NCBI GenBank assembly: GCA_900016775.1
Contig: LN890288.1
Location: 124,001-188,000 of the forward strand
Source of the DNA: Serratia symbiotica
GTDB taxonomy: Bacteria; Pseudomonadota; Gammaproteobacteria; Enterobacterales; Enterobacteriaceae
Length of the DNA stretch: 64,000 nucleotides
Direction of reading: 5' to 3'
Part shown: positions 28,298 through 40,523 of the stretch, in pieces
How the letters are laid out: each line of letters opens with the position of its first letter
Numbering within the stretch: position 1 is the stretch's first letter
Program-made: the position numbers and the translations under genes
The notes under the pieces: generated by a model
What the model saw: the letters and a program-made list of their open reading frames with translations, nothing else
The model's database searches: none
Told to the model about the DNA's origin: nothing

Positions 28298-30241
28298 ATG
28301 ACAGTATTATTAGAATTAAATAATATTTGTAAAAATTATAAATTAGGTAATCAGAAAATACATATTTTAAAAAACATTAATTTAGAGATTCAATCTGGAG
28401 AAATGATAGCTATTATGGGTGCTTCTGGATCTGGTAAATCTACTTTAATGAATATTTTAGGATGTTTAGATACTGCTAGTTCTGGTATTTATCAAGTAAA
28501 TAAACAAGATATATCTATATTCAATAATGATAATTTAGCTAAATTACGTCGTGAATATTTTGGTTTTATTTTTCAACGTTATCATTTATTGCCATATGTA
28601 AATGTAATTAATAATGTTGAAATACCAGCTATTTATTCTGGGATTAGTAAAATAGAAAGACGTAAACGTGCTATATTTTTATTAAAAAAATTAGGATTAA
28701 GTGAACGTATTAATTATTGGCCTAATCAATTGTCTGGTGGTCAACAACAACGTGTCAGTATTGCTCGTGCATTAATGAATGGTGGTCAAGTAATTTTAGC
28801 AGATGAACCAGCTGGTGCGCTTGATAGTTATTCAAGTAATGAAGTGATTAATATTTTAAAAAAATTATGTGAGAAAGGGCATACAGTTATTATTGTTACT
28901 CATGATTCAATGGTAGCTAATCAAGTTAAACGAGTTATTAAAATTTGTGATGGTAAAATAATCTCTGATATATTTAAACATAAAATAGTAAAAAATAAAA
29001 TTAATTTTTTAAATTCAGATATTAGAACTACTTTATGGAAACAAATAATAACACAATTTTATGAAGCATTTATTATGGCATTGCGTGCAATAAAATCACA
29101 TAAAATTCGTAGTGCATTAACAATGTTAGGTATTATTATTGGTATTTTATCAGTTGTATTAATTTTAGTAATTGGTGATGCTGCAAAAAATAAAGTATTA
29201 GAAGATATTAAATCTATTGGTACTAATACAATTGATATTTATCCGGGTCAGGATTTTATTAATGATAATCCTATTTTTTATCAATCTTTAAAGTATGAAG
29301 ATCTTATTGCATTAAAGGAACAATCATATGTTAATGTATTAACACCTATTATAAGTAGAAATATGCGATTACGAATAGGTAATATTGATGTTTTAGCTAA
29401 TGTTAATGGTATTGGAGAACATTTTTTTAATGTATATGATATGATTTTTCTTCAAGGTTCTGCTATAAATATTATGCAATCTCAATCACAAATAGTAGTA
29501 ATTGATATTAATACACAACATAAATTTTTTCCAAATAAAAAACATGTGATAGGAGAAGTTATTATGGTAGGAAATATGCCATTAACAATAATAGGTGTTG
29601 TTAAACAAAAAAAATCTATGCTTGGAAATCATAAAACATTAAATGTTTGGATTCCTTATAATATAATGATTAATCGTATAGTTGGTAATACTTATTTTGA
29701 TTCAATTACTTTACGCATTAAAGATGGATATAATAGTCAAGAAGTAGAAAAAAAATTAATTAACTTTTTAATATTACGTCACGGTAAAAAAGATTTTTTT
29801 ATTTATAATATGGATAGTTTAGTACATGTAGCAGAAAAAACTACACGTACATTACAAATTTTTCTTATGTTAATAGCTATAATTTCTTTAGTTGTAGGTG
29901 GTATTGGAGTAATGAATATAATGTTAGTATCAGTTACTGAGCGTACACGAGAAATTGGTATTCTTATGGCAGTAGGTGCACGTTCTAGTAATGTATTACA
30001 GCAATTTTTAATTGAAGCAATATTAATTTGTTTATTTGGTGGTATATTAGGAGTATTTATAGCATTATTGATTAGTTTTTCTTTACAATGGTTTTTAATA
30101 GGTGATTGGAAAATTACTTGTCAACCGATAGCTATAATAAGTGGAATTATTTGTTCAACAATAATTGGTATGATATTTGGTTATCTCCCAGCTAGACATG
30201 CAGCTAATTTAAGTCCAGTAGATGCTTTATCTCGAGAATAA
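28298..30241 (+). CDS. macB: MacB, ABC transporter ATPase-permease of the MacAB-TolC efflux system
   Basis: Inner-membrane half-transporter that, with periplasmic adaptor MacA and TolC, exports macrolides, enterotoxin or haem-related substrates in other bacteria. ATPase domain: GASGSGKST (41-49), signature LSGGQQQR, Walker B ILADEPAGALD. A transmembrane helix follows (about 270-290), then a periplasmic domain, then the FtsX-like three-helix permease end with GGIGVMNIMLVSVTERTREIG. The length of 647 equals E. coli (648). The mechanotransmission and catalytic segments look undamaged. macA is not next to it; ispA is upstream. Confidence 0.95.
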   Translation: MTVLLELNNICKNYKLGNQKIHILKNINLEIQSGEMIAIMGASGSGKSTLMNILGCLDTASSGIYQVNKQDISIFNNDNLAKLRREYFGFIFQRYHLLPYVNVINNVEIPAIYSGISKIERRKRAIFLLKKLGLSERINYWPNQLSGGQQQRVSIARALMNGGQVILADEPAGALDSYSSNEVINILKKLCEKGHTVIIVTHDSMVANQVKRVIKICDGKIISDIFKHKIVKNKINFLNSDIRTTLWKQIITQFYEAFIMALRAIKSHKIRSALTMLGIIIGILSVVLILVIGDAAKNKVLEDIKSIGTNTIDIYPGQDFINDNPIFYQSLKYEDLIALKEQSYVNVLTPIISRNMRLRIGNIDVLANVNGIGEHFFNVYDMIFLQGSAINIMQSQSQIVVIDINTQHKFFPNKKHVIGEVIMVGNMPLTIIGVVKQKKSMLGNHKTLNVWIPYNIMINRIVGNTYFDSITLRIKDGYNSQEVEKKLINFLILRHGKKDFFIYNMDSLVHVAEKTTRTLQIFLMLIAIISLVVGGIGVMNIMLVSVTERTREIGILMAVGARSSNVLQQFLIEAILICLFGGILGVFIALLISFSLQWFLIGDWKITCQPIAIISGIICSTIIGMIFGYLPARHAANLSPVDALSRE

Positions 30242-30406
30242 ATAATTATAAAGATAAATAAAAATAAATTAAAAATAATTTTATAAAATTTTATATTAAT
30301 TTAATAATTTATAGATATTAAAAATATTAAATAATTATATGTAATAATTAATACATCATATATAATATTTTTATTAAATCATTTTATTTATTAAAATATT
30401 AATTTT

Positions 30407-31924
30407 TTATTTTTCTGGTTTCATAGTCGGAAAAAGAATAACATCTTTAATTGTAGATGTGTTAGTAAGAATCATAACTATACGATCAATACCCATACCT
30501 AAACCTGCTGTAGGTGGTAAACCATATTCTAAAGCAGTAATATAATCTTCATCAAAAAACATCCATTCATTATTATTGGAATTTTTTAAACTCAATTGGT
30601 TATAAAAACGTTTTGCTTGATCTTCAGAATCATTTAATTCTGAAAAACCATTACCAATTTCTTGACCTCCAATAAATAATTCAAATCGATCAGTTATTTC
30701 TGGATTTGTATCATTTTTTCGAGCAAGTGGAGAAACTTCTGTAGGATATTCAGTAATAAAAGTTGGTTGAATTAATTTATTTTCTACTACTTTTTCAAAA
30801 ATTTCTGTTATTATACGACCTAAACCCCAATTTTTTTGAATTGTTATTCCTACAGATTGAGCGATATTTATTGTTTTTTTTATTTCTAATAAATCAGATA
30901 GATTAGTTTCTAATCGATATTTTTTTATTGCTTCTTTCATAGATAAAATTTCAAATGGTTTTTTAAAATTTAATATAGTATTATTATATTGTACTAGATT
31001 AGTACCTAAAATTTTAGTAGTAAGTATACGAAATAATGATTCAGTAAATTTCATTAAATCATAATAATCTGCATAAGCCATATAAAGTTCTATCATACTA
31101 AATTCTGGATTATGACGTGTTGAAGTACCTTCATTGCGAAAAATACGATTAATTTCAAATACCCGTTCAAAACCACCAATTACTAAACGTTTTAAGTATA
31201 ATTCAGGTGAAACACGTAAATACATATCAATATTTAATGTATTGTGATGAGTAATAAATGGACGAGCAGAAGCACCACCTGGAATAATTTGCATTATTGG
31301 AGTTTCTACTTCCATAAAATTATTTTCTATCATAAAATTACGAATTAATGTTATAATTTGTGAACGAATTTTAAAAATTTTACGAGATTTTTCATTAACA
31401 ATTAAATCTAAATAACGTTTTCTGTATTGTATTTCTTTATTAACAAGACCATTAAATTTATTAGGTAATGGTCGTAAAGCTTTTGTAATTAAACATAATT
31501 TAATACAATTAATTGATAATTCTCCTGTTTTAGTTTTAAATAATATACCATGTGCACCAATAATATCACCTAAATCCCATTCTTTAAATTGTTTAATATA
31601 AACATCTTTTGTTAATTTATTTTGTGTAATATATAATTGGATACGTCCACCTATATCTTGTAATGTTACAAAAGATACTTTACCCATTATTCTACAACTA
31701 ATGATGCGTCCAGAAACTATAACTTTAATATTTAAATGTTTTAATTCTTGATTATTTTTTTTATTATAATTTAGATATATGATATCAGAAGTAATATTTG
31801 GTCGAAAAGTATTTGGAAATGCTATTCCCTTTTTACGTAAATTAGTTAATTTTTTACGACGAAATTTTAATTCATTATTAATATTTAATAATTGATTGAC
31901 ATTATGTATTGATTGTTCAGACAT
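30407..31924 (-). CDS. lysS: Lysyl-tRNA synthetase (class II)
   Basis: Charges tRNA-Lys. It has an N-terminal OB-fold anticodon-binding domain ([16 protein letters not shown]), then class II motif 1 around [21 protein letters not shown], motif 2 [20 protein letters not shown] and motif 3 [17 protein letters not shown]. Its 505 residues equal E. coli LysS. It is downstream of prfB on the same strand, as in enterics, though the gap has widened to 227 bp. Confidence 0.97.
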   Translation of the reverse strand: MSEQSIHNVNQLLNINNELKFRRKKLTNLRKKGIAFPNTFRPNITSDIIYLNYNKKNNQELKHLNIKVIVSGRIISCRIMGKVSFVTLQDIGGRIQLYITQNKLTKDVYIKQFKEWDLGDIIGAHGILFKTKTGELSINCIKLCLITKALRPLPNKFNGLVNKEIQYRKRYLDLIVNEKSRKIFKIRSQIITLIRNFMIENNFMEVETPIMQIIPGGASARPFITHHNTLNIDMYLRVSPELYLKRLVIGGFERVFEINRIFRNEGTSTRHNPEFSMIELYMAYADYYDLMKFTESLFRILTTKILGTNLVQYNNTILNFKKPFEILSMKEAIKKYRLETNLSDLLEIKKTINIAQSVGITIQKNWGLGRIITEIFEKVVENKLIQPTFITEYPTEVSPLARKNDTNPEITDRFELFIGGQEIGNGFSELNDSEDQAKRFYNQLSLKNSNNNEWMFFDEDYITALEYGLPPTAGLGMGIDRIVMILTNTSTIKDVILFPTMKPEK

Positions 31925-32151
31925 CTTAATTTCCTATATATTTTAATAATTTAATTTAGTTTTATTTTTTTTATTAAAGGTATATTTTATTTTTTTAAAT
32001 AGTTTTTTATTTTTATAATATTTTATTAATGTGAAATTATAATATTATTACTATTACAGTAAGTAAATAGTCTTATTTTAATATAAATATTATTTAAATA
32101 TTAAAAGATATTTTATTTTTATAAAAATAAAAAATTAATATATTAAAATAT

Positions 32152-33249
32152 TTATAAATTATATTTTAAATTAGCTATAAGAAATTCATCTATATTTCCA
32201 TTTAGTACTTCTTGTATATTATTGGTTTCAAGATTTGTACGTAAATCTTTAATACGAGAGTCATCAAGTATATAAGAGCGAATTTGATTTCCCCAACAAA
32301 TATCAGATTTATTATCTTCTATAATTTTTTTATTAAGATTTTTTTTTTGTATGTTTAGTTCATAAAGTTTAGCATATAATTGTTTTAATGCGTGTTCTTT
32401 ATTTTTATGTTGAGAACGATTATTTTGACATTGTACTACAGTATTTGTTGGTAAATGAGTAATTCTTACTGCTGATTCAGTTTTATTTACGTGCTGACCA
32501 CCTGCTCCAGATGAACGATAAACATCTATACGTAAATCTATTGGATTAATTTTAATATTAATATTATCATTTATTTCTGGATAAATAAAAACTGAACTAA
32601 ATGAAGTATGACGACGTTTATTAGAATCAAATGGACTTTTTCGAACTAAACGATGTATACCAGTTTCATTTTTTAACCAACCAAATACATAATTACCTGT
32701 AATTTTAATAGTTATAGATTTTAATCCTATAATATCACCATTGGATTCTTCTATTATAGTGATTTTAAAATTTTTAGTTTCAGCCCATTTTAAATACATT
32801 CTTAGTAACATATTAGTCCAATCTTGTGATTCTATTCCACCTGAACCAGATTTAATATCTAAATAACAGTTAGAATTATCATATTTACCAGAAAACATAT
32901 TTTGAAATTCTAATTGTTTTAATTGTATTGTAAGTTGATGTATTTTTATGTTTATTTCATTAAAAAATTCTATATTTTTTTCTTCTAATACTAATTCAAA
33001 TAAATCATTAATATCTTTCTTATCCTGTAATAATTTATTAATAGTTGAAATAATAGTTTCTAGTATTGCACGTTTTTTTCCAAGTTTTTGAGCATAGTTA
33101 GGTGTATTCCAAATATTTGGTTCTTTTAATTTGGTATTTATTTTTTTTAAATCTTCTATTTTAGTATTATAATTTAAAATTTTTATTAAAATAGAAATTT
33201 TTTTAGATAGTTTTTTAATTTGATTTTTTATTTTATTAATGTCAAACAT
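32152..33249 (-). CDS. prfB: Peptide chain release factor 2 (no programmed frameshift)
   Basis: Terminates translation at UGA and UAA. The SPF codon-recognition tripeptide (KSPFDSN), the catalytic GGQ ([11 protein letters not shown]) and the [10 protein letters not shown] superdomain turn are present. Its 365 residues are collinear with E. coli RF2 in one uninterrupted frame. At the E. coli frameshift site, between L25 and residue 26, it reads TTA AAT (33177-33172) with no UGA and no internal Shine-Dalgarno sequence upstream, so the autoregulatory +1 frameshift has been lost. recJ, normally upstream, is absent. Confidence 0.97.
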   Translation of the reverse strand: MFDINKIKNQIKKLSKKISILIKILNYNTKIEDLKKINTKLKEPNIWNTPNYAQKLGKKRAILETIISTINKLLQDKKDINDLFELVLEEKNIEFFNEINIKIHQLTIQLKQLEFQNMFSGKYDNSNCYLDIKSGSGGIESQDWTNMLLRMYLKWAETKNFKITIIEESNGDIIGLKSITIKITGNYVFGWLKNETGIHRLVRKSPFDSNKRRHTSFSSVFIYPEINDNINIKINPIDLRIDVYRSSGAGGQHVNKTESAVRITHLPTNTVVQCQNNRSQHKNKEHALKQLYAKLYELNIQKKNLNKKIIEDNKSDICWGNQIRSYILDDSRIKDLRTNLETNNIQEVLNGNIDEFLIANLKYNL

Positions 33250-33885
33250 ATTTTATCTTTAATATTAATATTGTTTAATAATATAATTTTATTAAATATT
33301 TTTATTATAATAAATTATTTAAAATTTATTTAAATAAATTTTAAATTATTATTTATTATAAATATAATATAAATTATTATTAATAATAATACTGAATGTA
33401 AATTAAATTAAATTATTTTTTTTAGATATATAAATTAAATGTAAAATTATTACACATAAAAAGTAAAATTTGATATTTAAAAATATTTTTATATATTTTA
33501 ATATTTATGAATATTGATATTAATTTAATTTAATGTATTAAAGTTATTATGTTAATAATAGTATTTAATATTTAAATATATATTATCATTATTTTTTAAA
33601 AAAATTTAATTATAAATATTTATTTTATAATATTTAAAATTGTTATTTTTATGTATTTTTATTTAAATAATATTTTAAAAATATTAAAATTATTATATAT
33701 AAATTTAAATTTATGAAAATATAAAATTAAAAATATAATTTATAATTTTATAAAAATATTTAATTATTTTATAATAATTATTAAATAATATAAATTTATT
33801 TAATATTAAATATTTATTAGTTATTTATAATATTTAAATTTTAATTATAAATAGTTTTTTTATAATTTATTTTTAAGGTTATTAT
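33250..33885. other. Divergent spacer between prfB and dapE
   Basis: 636 bp of A/T-rich DNA, no gene or RNA recognised. TTTTTAAGG just before the dapE ATG provides its weak ribosome site. Confidence 0.55.
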
Positions 33886-35013
33886 ATGATTTGTCCTATT
33901 ATTAAATTAGCTAAACAATTAATAAGATGTCCTTCTATTAGTCCAAATGATAAAGGATGTCAAGAAATAATAATAGAGCATTTATATTCTATTGGTTTTA
34001 CTATTGAAAAATTAAATTTTGGTGATACACAAAATTTATGGGCTTGGCGTGGTACAGGTAAAACATTAGTTTTTGCTGGTCATACTGATGTAGTTCCTAG
34101 TGGTAATCAGAAATTTTGGAATACTCCTCCATTTAAACCTACTATACATAATGGTATGTTATATGGTCGAGGAGCTGCTGATATGAAAGGATCGTTAGCA
34201 GCAATGATAGTAGCTGCAGAAAGATTTGTTTTTTATAATAAAGATTATAAAAATAGATTAGCTTTTATTATTACTTCTGATGAAGAATCTCATGCTATAA
34301 ATGGTACAGTAAAAGTAATAGAAACATTAAAAATGAGAAATGAACAATTAGATTATTGCATAATAGGTGAACCTTCTAGTACTAAATACATTGGTGATGT
34401 TATAAAAAATGGTCGTCGTGGATCAATTACAGCCAATGTATGTATTTATGGGATTCAAGGTCATGTAGCTTATCCGGATTTAATAGATAATCCAATACAT
34501 CGTATAATACCAATTTTAAATGAATTAATTTTAATTAAATGGGATTATGGTAATAAATATTTTCCTCCAACTAGTATGCAGATTGTTAATATTCAATCTG
34601 GTATTGGAGTAAATAATATTACTCCTAATGAATTATTAGTTCAATTTAATTTTAGATTTAGTTCTGAAATAACTGATGTATTTATAAAAGATCGTATAGA
34701 ATCATTACTTCAATATAAAAAAATAAATTATACCATTAAATGGTATCTGTCTGGTCAACCTTTTATTACTAAATGTGGAATATTAATTAATACTGTAATT
34801 GATACAGTAGAACATTATTCTAAATTAACTCCTCAGTTATCAACTTCTGGTGGTACTTCTGATGGTCGTTTTATTTCTACTATTTGTTCACAAGTTTTAG
34901 AATTAGGACCAGTAAATTCTACTATTCATAAAATTAATGAATGTGTAAGTATTTCTGATTTACAAATACTTAGTCTTATGTATGAACGTATTATGAAAAA
35001 ATTAATTTTATAA
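33886..35013 (+). CDS. dapE: N-succinyl-L,L-diaminopimelate desuccinylase
   Basis: Zinc amidohydrolase of the succinylase branch of lysine and meso-diaminopimelate synthesis, needed for peptidoglycan. Metal and catalytic residues are all visible: H66 ([11 protein letters not shown]), D99 ([10 protein letters not shown]), general base E133 with E134 (TSDEES), E162 (IIGEPSS) and H348 (NSTIHKINE). The length of 375 equals E. coli. It is a single gene between two spacers. Confidence 0.96.
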   Translation: MICPIIKLAKQLIRCPSISPNDKGCQEIIIEHLYSIGFTIEKLNFGDTQNLWAWRGTGKTLVFAGHTDVVPSGNQKFWNTPPFKPTIHNGMLYGRGAADMKGSLAAMIVAAERFVFYNKDYKNRLAFIITSDEESHAINGTVKVIETLKMRNEQLDYCIIGEPSSTKYIGDVIKNGRRGSITANVCIYGIQGHVAYPDLIDNPIHRIIPILNELILIKWDYGNKYFPPTSMQIVNIQSGIGVNNITPNELLVQFNFRFSSEITDVFIKDRIESLLQYKKINYTIKWYLSGQPFITKCGILINTVIDTVEHYSKLTPQLSTSGGTSDGRFISTICSQVLELGPVNSTIHKINECVSISDLQILSLMYERIMKKLIL

Positions 35014-35626
35014 TAATTTAAATTTTTAATTAATTTATGAAGAATTTTAAATATATTATAATAATTATAATTTATTTTTTATTTAAAATTTTTTATTTTA
35101 TAATAAATATTATAATAAATTTTATTTAATATATTAATATGATAAAGTTTTAAAATATATATTTTATATTTTATATAAATTATAAAATATTTTAATGTAA
35201 AATTTATATTATCTTACAAATAATAATTTAAATAATTTAAATTATTTAAATAAAATAAATAATTTAAAATTAATAGTTTTTATATTTTGTTTTATAGTGA
35301 AATCATATTTTATATATATAAATATTTTATATTTTTAATTAAAATAAATGTTATAATTCAAATTAATATTAATTATTATAAATAATTAATATTTAAATTT
35401 GTTTTTAAATACATATATAAAATATATATATAATATATTATGTAATTTTTTTTATTATAAAATATATATTTTTTAATGTAATATTTATATAAATTTTTTA
35501 ACATTAAGATAATAATTATAAATATTATTTATTTTATAAAATTTTAAAATACTTTACAAATTTGTTAAATATATAATTAAATTATGTTAAATTTAATTAT
35601 ATAAAATTTATTGAATAAAATATAAA
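35014..35626. other. Spacer between dapE and valS
   Basis: 613 bp, A/T-only, with stops in all frames. The usual enteric upstream neighbours of valS (pepA, holC) are absent and no remnant is readable. Confidence 0.55.
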
Positions 35627-38521
35627 ATGGAAAATATACAAAATCAATTTGATCTTACATATATACCAAATAAAATTGAAAAAAAACTATATAGTTATTG
35701 GGAAAAAATGGGTTATTTTAAACCTAATGGTGATTTTAATAAAGAAAGTTTTTGCATTATGATTCCACCACCTAATGTGACTGGAAGTTTGCATATGGGT
35801 CATGCATTTCAGCATACTATTATAGATATTTTAATTCGTTATCAACGAATGCAGGGTAAAAATACTTTATGGCAAACTGGTACTGATCATGCAGGTATTG
35901 CAACACAAATAGCAGTAGAACGTAAGATTTTTAAAGAAAAAGGTAAAACTCGTTATAATTATAGTCGTGATGATTTTATTAAAAAAATTTTAAATTGGAA
36001 AGATAAATCTAAAAATATTATTAATTATCAAATGCGTCGTTTAGGAAATTCTATTGATTGGGATCGTGAACGTTTTACAATGGATGAAGGTTTATCTAAT
36101 GCAGTACGTGAAGTATTTGTTCGTTTATATCAAGATGATTTAATTTATCGAGGTAAATATTTAGTAAATTGGGATCCAAAATTAAATACTGTAATTTCTG
36201 ATTTAGAAGTAGAATATCGTGAATCTCAAGGCTTTATGTGGTATTTACGTTATCCATTATCTAATGGTATTAAAACTATTGAAGGTAAAAATTATATAGT
36301 AGTAGCTACTACTCGTCCTGAAACTATTTTTGGTGATATTGGAGTAGCTGTAAATCCGAAAGATTTACGTTATAATAATTTAATTGGTAAAGAAATTATT
36401 TTACCTTTAGTTGGTCGTTATATAAAAATTATAGGAGATACACATGCTAATATGGAAAAAGGTACTGGTTGTGTAAAAATTACACCAGCACATGATTTTA
36501 ATGATTATGAAGTTGCTAAACGTCATCATTTACCAATGATTAACATTTTAACTTTTAATGGTGTAATTCGTAAAGTAGCAGAAGTATTTAATACATTAGG
36601 TACAAAAATTTATACTAATTATTGTAATAAAATTCCAGTTGAATATCATGGTATGAGTTGTTTATTAGCACGTAATAAAGTTATTCAAGATTTTAAAAAT
36701 TTAGGTTTATTAGATTCAATTAAACAACATAAAATAACAGTACCTTATGGTGATCGTAGTAATGTAATAATTGAACCTATGCTAACGAATCAATGGTATA
36801 TACGTACTTTACCTTTATCAAAAGTAGCAATTGAAGCAGTTAAAAAAGATAAGATTAAGTTTATTCCAAAACAATATAAAAAAATGTATTTTACATGGAT
36901 GAATAATATTAAAGATTGGTGTATTTCACGTCAGTTATGGTGGGGTCATCGTATACCAGCATGGTATGATACAAATGGTAAAGTTTATGTAGGTCATAAT
37001 GAAAAAGAAATTAGATGTTTATATAATTTATCTAATGATTTAGTATTAACTCAAGATGAAGATGTATTAGATACTTGGTTTTCTTCTAGTATTTGGACAT
37101 TTTCTACTTTAGGTTGGCCCAAAAAAAATAATGAATTAAAAATTTTTCATCCAACTAATGTAATTATTAGTGGTTTTGATATTATTTTTTTTTGGATTGC
37201 ACGTATGATTATGTTAACTATGTATTTTATTAAAGATGAATTTGGAAAACCTCAAATACCATTTCATACAGTTTATATGACTGGTTTAGTTCGTGATGAT
37301 GAAGGCAAAAAAATGTCTAAATCTAAAGGTAATGTAATTGATCCTATTGATATAATTGATGGTATTTCATTAGAAAATCTTTTAGAAAAAAGAATTAAAA
37401 ATATAATACAACCACATTTATCAAAAAAAATTTATGAACGTACAAAAAAACAATTTCCTAAGGGTATTAAAGCGTATGGTGTTGATGCTTTACGTTTTAC
37501 TTTTTCCGCAATAGCTTCAAGTGGTCGTGATATTTATTGGGATATGAAACGTTTAGAAGGTTATCGTAATTTTTGTAATAAATTATGGAATGCAAGTAGA
37601 TTTATATTAATACATACTAAAAATAAAGAACATGATTTTAATCATTCTACAAAAATTTTATCTTTATCAGATCGTTGGATTTTAATAAAATTAAATAATA
37701 CTATTAAAGATTATTGTCAAGCATTAGATACTTATCGTTTTGATTTAGCAGCAAATATTTTATATGAATTTACTTGGAATCAATTTTGTGATTGGTATAT
37801 AGAATTAACTAAATTTATAATTATTCATGGTAATACATTAGAAAAATATGGTACCTTTCATACATTGGTGAATGTGTTAGAAGTATTATTGAGATTAGCG
37901 CATCCTATAATTCCATTTATTACAGAAAATATTTGGTTACATATTAAACCTTTAATTAATTTTGATAAAAATTTTAATAAAATTAATACTATTATGTTAC
38001 AACCTTTTCCAAAATATAATTCAAAACTTCAAGATATTAACGCTATTAATGATTTAGAATTAGTTAAAAAAATAATTATTGCTATACGTAATATTAAAAC
38101 TGAAATTAATATTTTACCAAATATATTATTAAAAGTATTTTTACGTACTAATAATGTTGAAATTCAGAAATGTATACAAAAAAATAAAAAACTCATTATA
38201 TATATAGCAAATATTCAATCTATTGTATTATTATCAATAAATGATATAGTTCCATTTTCTATTGTTAAATTTATTGATGATATAGAATTATTATTTCCTA
38301 TGATTGGTGTAATAAATAAAGAAAAGGAAATTTTACGATTATCAAAAGAAATACATAAATTAAATCTTAAAATTGAATTAATTAATAAAAAATTATCTAT
38401 TTCTAATTTTTTAGAATATGCACCCAAACATGTAATTTCTAAAGAACGTTCTCGTCTTTTATTTTATAAAGAACATCAATTAAAATTACAAAAATTATAC
38501 TTAAATATTATTAATTTATAA
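35627..38521 (+). CDS. valS: Valyl-tRNA synthetase
   Basis: Class Ia synthetase that charges tRNA-Val and edits Thr-tRNA-Val. Catalytic signatures are [10 protein letters not shown] (HIGH) and [10 protein letters not shown] (KMSKS). The CP1 editing domain is intact: [12 protein letters not shown] and [19 protein letters not shown] keep the residues conserved in the family. The anticodon domain and the C-terminal coiled coil (about 900-960) are present. Its 964 residues are slightly longer than E. coli (951). Its 3' end overlaps the convergent GT8 gene by 6 bp. Confidence 0.97.
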   Translation: MENIQNQFDLTYIPNKIEKKLYSYWEKMGYFKPNGDFNKESFCIMIPPPNVTGSLHMGHAFQHTIIDILIRYQRMQGKNTLWQTGTDHAGIATQIAVERKIFKEKGKTRYNYSRDDFIKKILNWKDKSKNIINYQMRRLGNSIDWDRERFTMDEGLSNAVREVFVRLYQDDLIYRGKYLVNWDPKLNTVISDLEVEYRESQGFMWYLRYPLSNGIKTIEGKNYIVVATTRPETIFGDIGVAVNPKDLRYNNLIGKEIILPLVGRYIKIIGDTHANMEKGTGCVKITPAHDFNDYEVAKRHHLPMINILTFNGVIRKVAEVFNTLGTKIYTNYCNKIPVEYHGMSCLLARNKVIQDFKNLGLLDSIKQHKITVPYGDRSNVIIEPMLTNQWYIRTLPLSKVAIEAVKKDKIKFIPKQYKKMYFTWMNNIKDWCISRQLWWGHRIPAWYDTNGKVYVGHNEKEIRCLYNLSNDLVLTQDEDVLDTWFSSSIWTFSTLGWPKKNNELKIFHPTNVIISGFDIIFFWIARMIMLTMYFIKDEFGKPQIPFHTVYMTGLVRDDEGKKMSKSKGNVIDPIDIIDGISLENLLEKRIKNIIQPHLSKKIYERTKKQFPKGIKAYGVDALRFTFSAIASSGRDIYWDMKRLEGYRNFCNKLWNASRFILIHTKNKEHDFNHSTKILSLSDRWILIKLNNTIKDYCQALDTYRFDLAANILYEFTWNQFCDWYIELTKFIIIHGNTLEKYGTFHTLVNVLEVLLRLAHPIIPFITENIWLHIKPLINFDKNFNKINTIMLQPFPKYNSKLQDINAINDLELVKKIIIAIRNIKTEINILPNILLKVFLRTNNVEIQKCIQKNKKLIIYIANIQSIVLLSINDIVPFSIVKFIDDIELLFPMIGVINKEKEILRLSKEIHKLNLKIELINKKLSISNFLEYAPKHVISKERSRLLFYKEHQLKLQKLYLNIINL

Positions 38522-39586
38522 TTTTTTATGATTTTTATGATTAAATATATTTAATATTTTATTAAATATGTCATTATAAAAAAATTTTAAATAAAATAAA
38601 TACCAAAAAATAAAAGATAAATACTTTTTTTTATAAAACATTATTTTATACATTTTTTTTGTTTGTATATTATTTTTTGGAAGATCTAAATTATAAGATA
38701 ACCATGGAGAATTATAATAAATATTTGTATAAAATTTAGTAATTTTTTGTATATTCCATTTTTGCCATGGTTTATCTATACCTGCATAATGTAAAAATAT
38801 AGCATTAATTAATGATATATTTGTAAAATTATTTTTTTTATTATTTAACATAATTATAAAATTATATTTTTTATTAACAAATTTAATTTTATTTTCAAGG
38901 ATTATATTTAATGCATCTTGATCCATATATTTTAATTTATCACCCTTAGATTTTAATATTAAAATTGTTTTATTACTAATATCTTCTTTTAACCATTTTT
39001 TTATGTTTATTAAAATCATACCTGAATTAAAATATTTTAATCCTTTTAAATTTATATTTTTAGCTAAAATAGGTTCTAAATTTTTTTCTTCACTAACAAC
39101 AAAAGCAATTTTTTTAGAATTTAATATACTATTATAAAAATTACTAAAAGAATTTAAACAAATAATATCAGAATCTAAATACAATATTATAGATTCATTT
39201 GAAATTAAATAAGGAGCTAATAATCTATAATAAATTGCTTTAGTAAAAAAATGAGTTGTAGGTAATTTATTAAAAAATATATCAGGAATCTGATATATAT
39301 ATATATTATGTATAGTTCCAGAAATAAGAAAAAATAATTTATTTATTATATTAATTTTTTTTTTGTTAGTAATAATATGAAAATTGAGTGAATCTGTATG
39401 TGTATGATTAATTATTGAACGAATAGTAATACAAAGATGATTAATAAAATTTTTATCTACACCAAATGCAATATGATATTTTTTATATGTATATTGAATA
39501 TTATGTATTTGATACAAATGATCTTTAATTGTTAATTTTAATTTTATTATTTTTTTAATTAAAGTATAATTTAAATTATTTTCCAT
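38516..39586 (-). CDS. Family 8 glycosyltransferase of the LPS core (WaaJ/WaaO/WaaR-like)
   Basis: GT8 retaining transferase, a family that adds glucose or galactose from UDP-sugars to the LPS outer core. It shows [14 protein letters not shown] at the start of the fold (about 35-48), the metal-binding DxD in [35 protein letters not shown] and the late [12 protein letters not shown] motif. A C-terminal extension is K/Y/F-rich and probably membrane-associated. The exact acceptor cannot be assigned, so I give no symbol. It is the last gene of the hldD-waaF-waaC operon and overlaps the GT2 gene by 16 bp. Confidence 0.85.
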   Translation of the reverse strand: MENNLNYTLIKKIIKLKLTIKDHLYQIHNIQYTYKKYHIAFGVDKNFINHLCITIRSIINHTHTDSLNFHIITNKKKINIINKLFFLISGTIHNIYIYQIPDIFFNKLPTTHFFTKAIYYRLLAPYLISNESIILYLDSDIICLNSFSNFYNSILNSKKIAFVVSEEKNLEPILAKNINLKGLKYFNSGMILINIKKWLKEDISNKTILILKSKGDKLKYMDQDALNIILENKIKFVNKKYNFIIMLNNKKNNFTNISLINAIFLHYAGIDKPWQKWNIQKITKFYTNIYYNSPWLSYNLDLPKNNIQTKKMYKIMFYKKKYLSFIFWYLFYLKFFYNDIFNKILNIFNHKNHKKL

Positions 39587-40503
39587 TTTTTTATTTTAAG
39601 ATATTTTTTTTTAAAACTTAAACGAATACTAGGATCTAATAAAAAAGAAATATAATTAATTTTATTTATTTTTTTTATTATCATTGGATAATAAATTGTA
39701 TTATATATTTTTTTATTATAACGTTCAAATATATTTATCCAATGACAAGAAATTAAATTATGATATTTTTTATTAAATATATTTTCCATTTTTTGAGTGG
39801 CTATAATAAGTAATTTTATTTTTTTATAATTAATTTTATTTGATAAACTATTTTTATGTTTAAAATAAAGATAATAACTATTATAAGAATAATAAATAGA
39901 ATAACAATGAATTAAAATAATTGGAAAAAGATAAGAATCTTCATAGCAACAAAATGTAGGAAAAGGATGTTTAATTAATATTTTTCTTTTAATAAATTGA
40001 CCGATAAAATGAGCTTGTATATCTTTATGTATTAAAAATTTTTTAATTGTTTGTGATTGTGATAAATATTTTAAATTTAAATTATTCCATGAAATATTTA
40101 TTTTATTACGTTTATAAATTTCATAAAGTTTAGTAAGTAATAAATCTGGTTTAAAAATTATTAAAAATTTTATTATATCGTATAATGCATCTTTTACAAG
40201 TAAATCATCACCATCGATCATAGTAATATAATTACCTGAACATTTTTTAATAGCAAAATTTCTAACTTTACCAATATTTTTAAAATTAACTTGAAATAAA
40301 TATGTGAAATTTATATGATTTTTAGTAAATTTTTTTAATATTTTTGTTGTTTTATCAATAGAAGTATCATTAATTAATATAATTTCATAACCATTTTTTA
40401 AACTAGAAAGTGAATTTAATAAAGTAGATAATGTTTTTTCTATATAAGTTTCACAATTTTGTGTTGTTATAATAATACTCAGTATTATATTATTTAATAT
40501 CAT
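39571..40503 (-). CDS. Family 2 glycosyltransferase in the LPS core operon
   Basis: Inverting GT-A transferase. Beta-1 LSIIITTQNCETYIEKTLSTLL (about 8-29), then ILINDTSIDKT (nucleotide-binding Asp), NIGKVRNFAIKKCSG and the metal motif MIDGDDL near 96-102. The second half is K/I/Y-rich and poorly conserved, so the acceptor is unknown. The position after waaC points to core oligosaccharide or O-chain addition. Base use is as skewed as its neighbours, giving no sign of recent transfer. It starts 20 bp after waaC. Confidence 0.82.
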   Translation of the reverse strand: MILNNIILSIIITTQNCETYIEKTLSTLLNSLSSLKNGYEIILINDTSIDKTTKILKKFTKNHINFTYLFQVNFKNIGKVRNFAIKKCSGNYITMIDGDDLLVKDALYDIIKFLIIFKPDLLLTKLYEIYKRNKINISWNNLNLKYLSQSQTIKKFLIHKDIQAHFIGQFIKRKILIKHPFPTFCCYEDSYLFPIILIHCYSIYYSYNSYYLYFKHKNSLSNKINYKKIKLLIIATQKMENIFNKKYHNLISCHWINIFERYNKKIYNTIYYPMIIKKINKINYISFLLDPSIRLSFKKKYLKIKKWKII

Positions 40504-40523
40504 AAAATTTTAATAAAATAAAG

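Noticed and set aside
32040-32075. Hairpin ACTATT/AATAGT between prfB and lysS as a terminator
   Set aside because: Six A/T-rich pairs with a ten-base loop are too weak in this background.
38215-38427. Minus-strand open frame inside the 3' part of valS
   Set aside because: Antisense shadow; valS continues intact through it.
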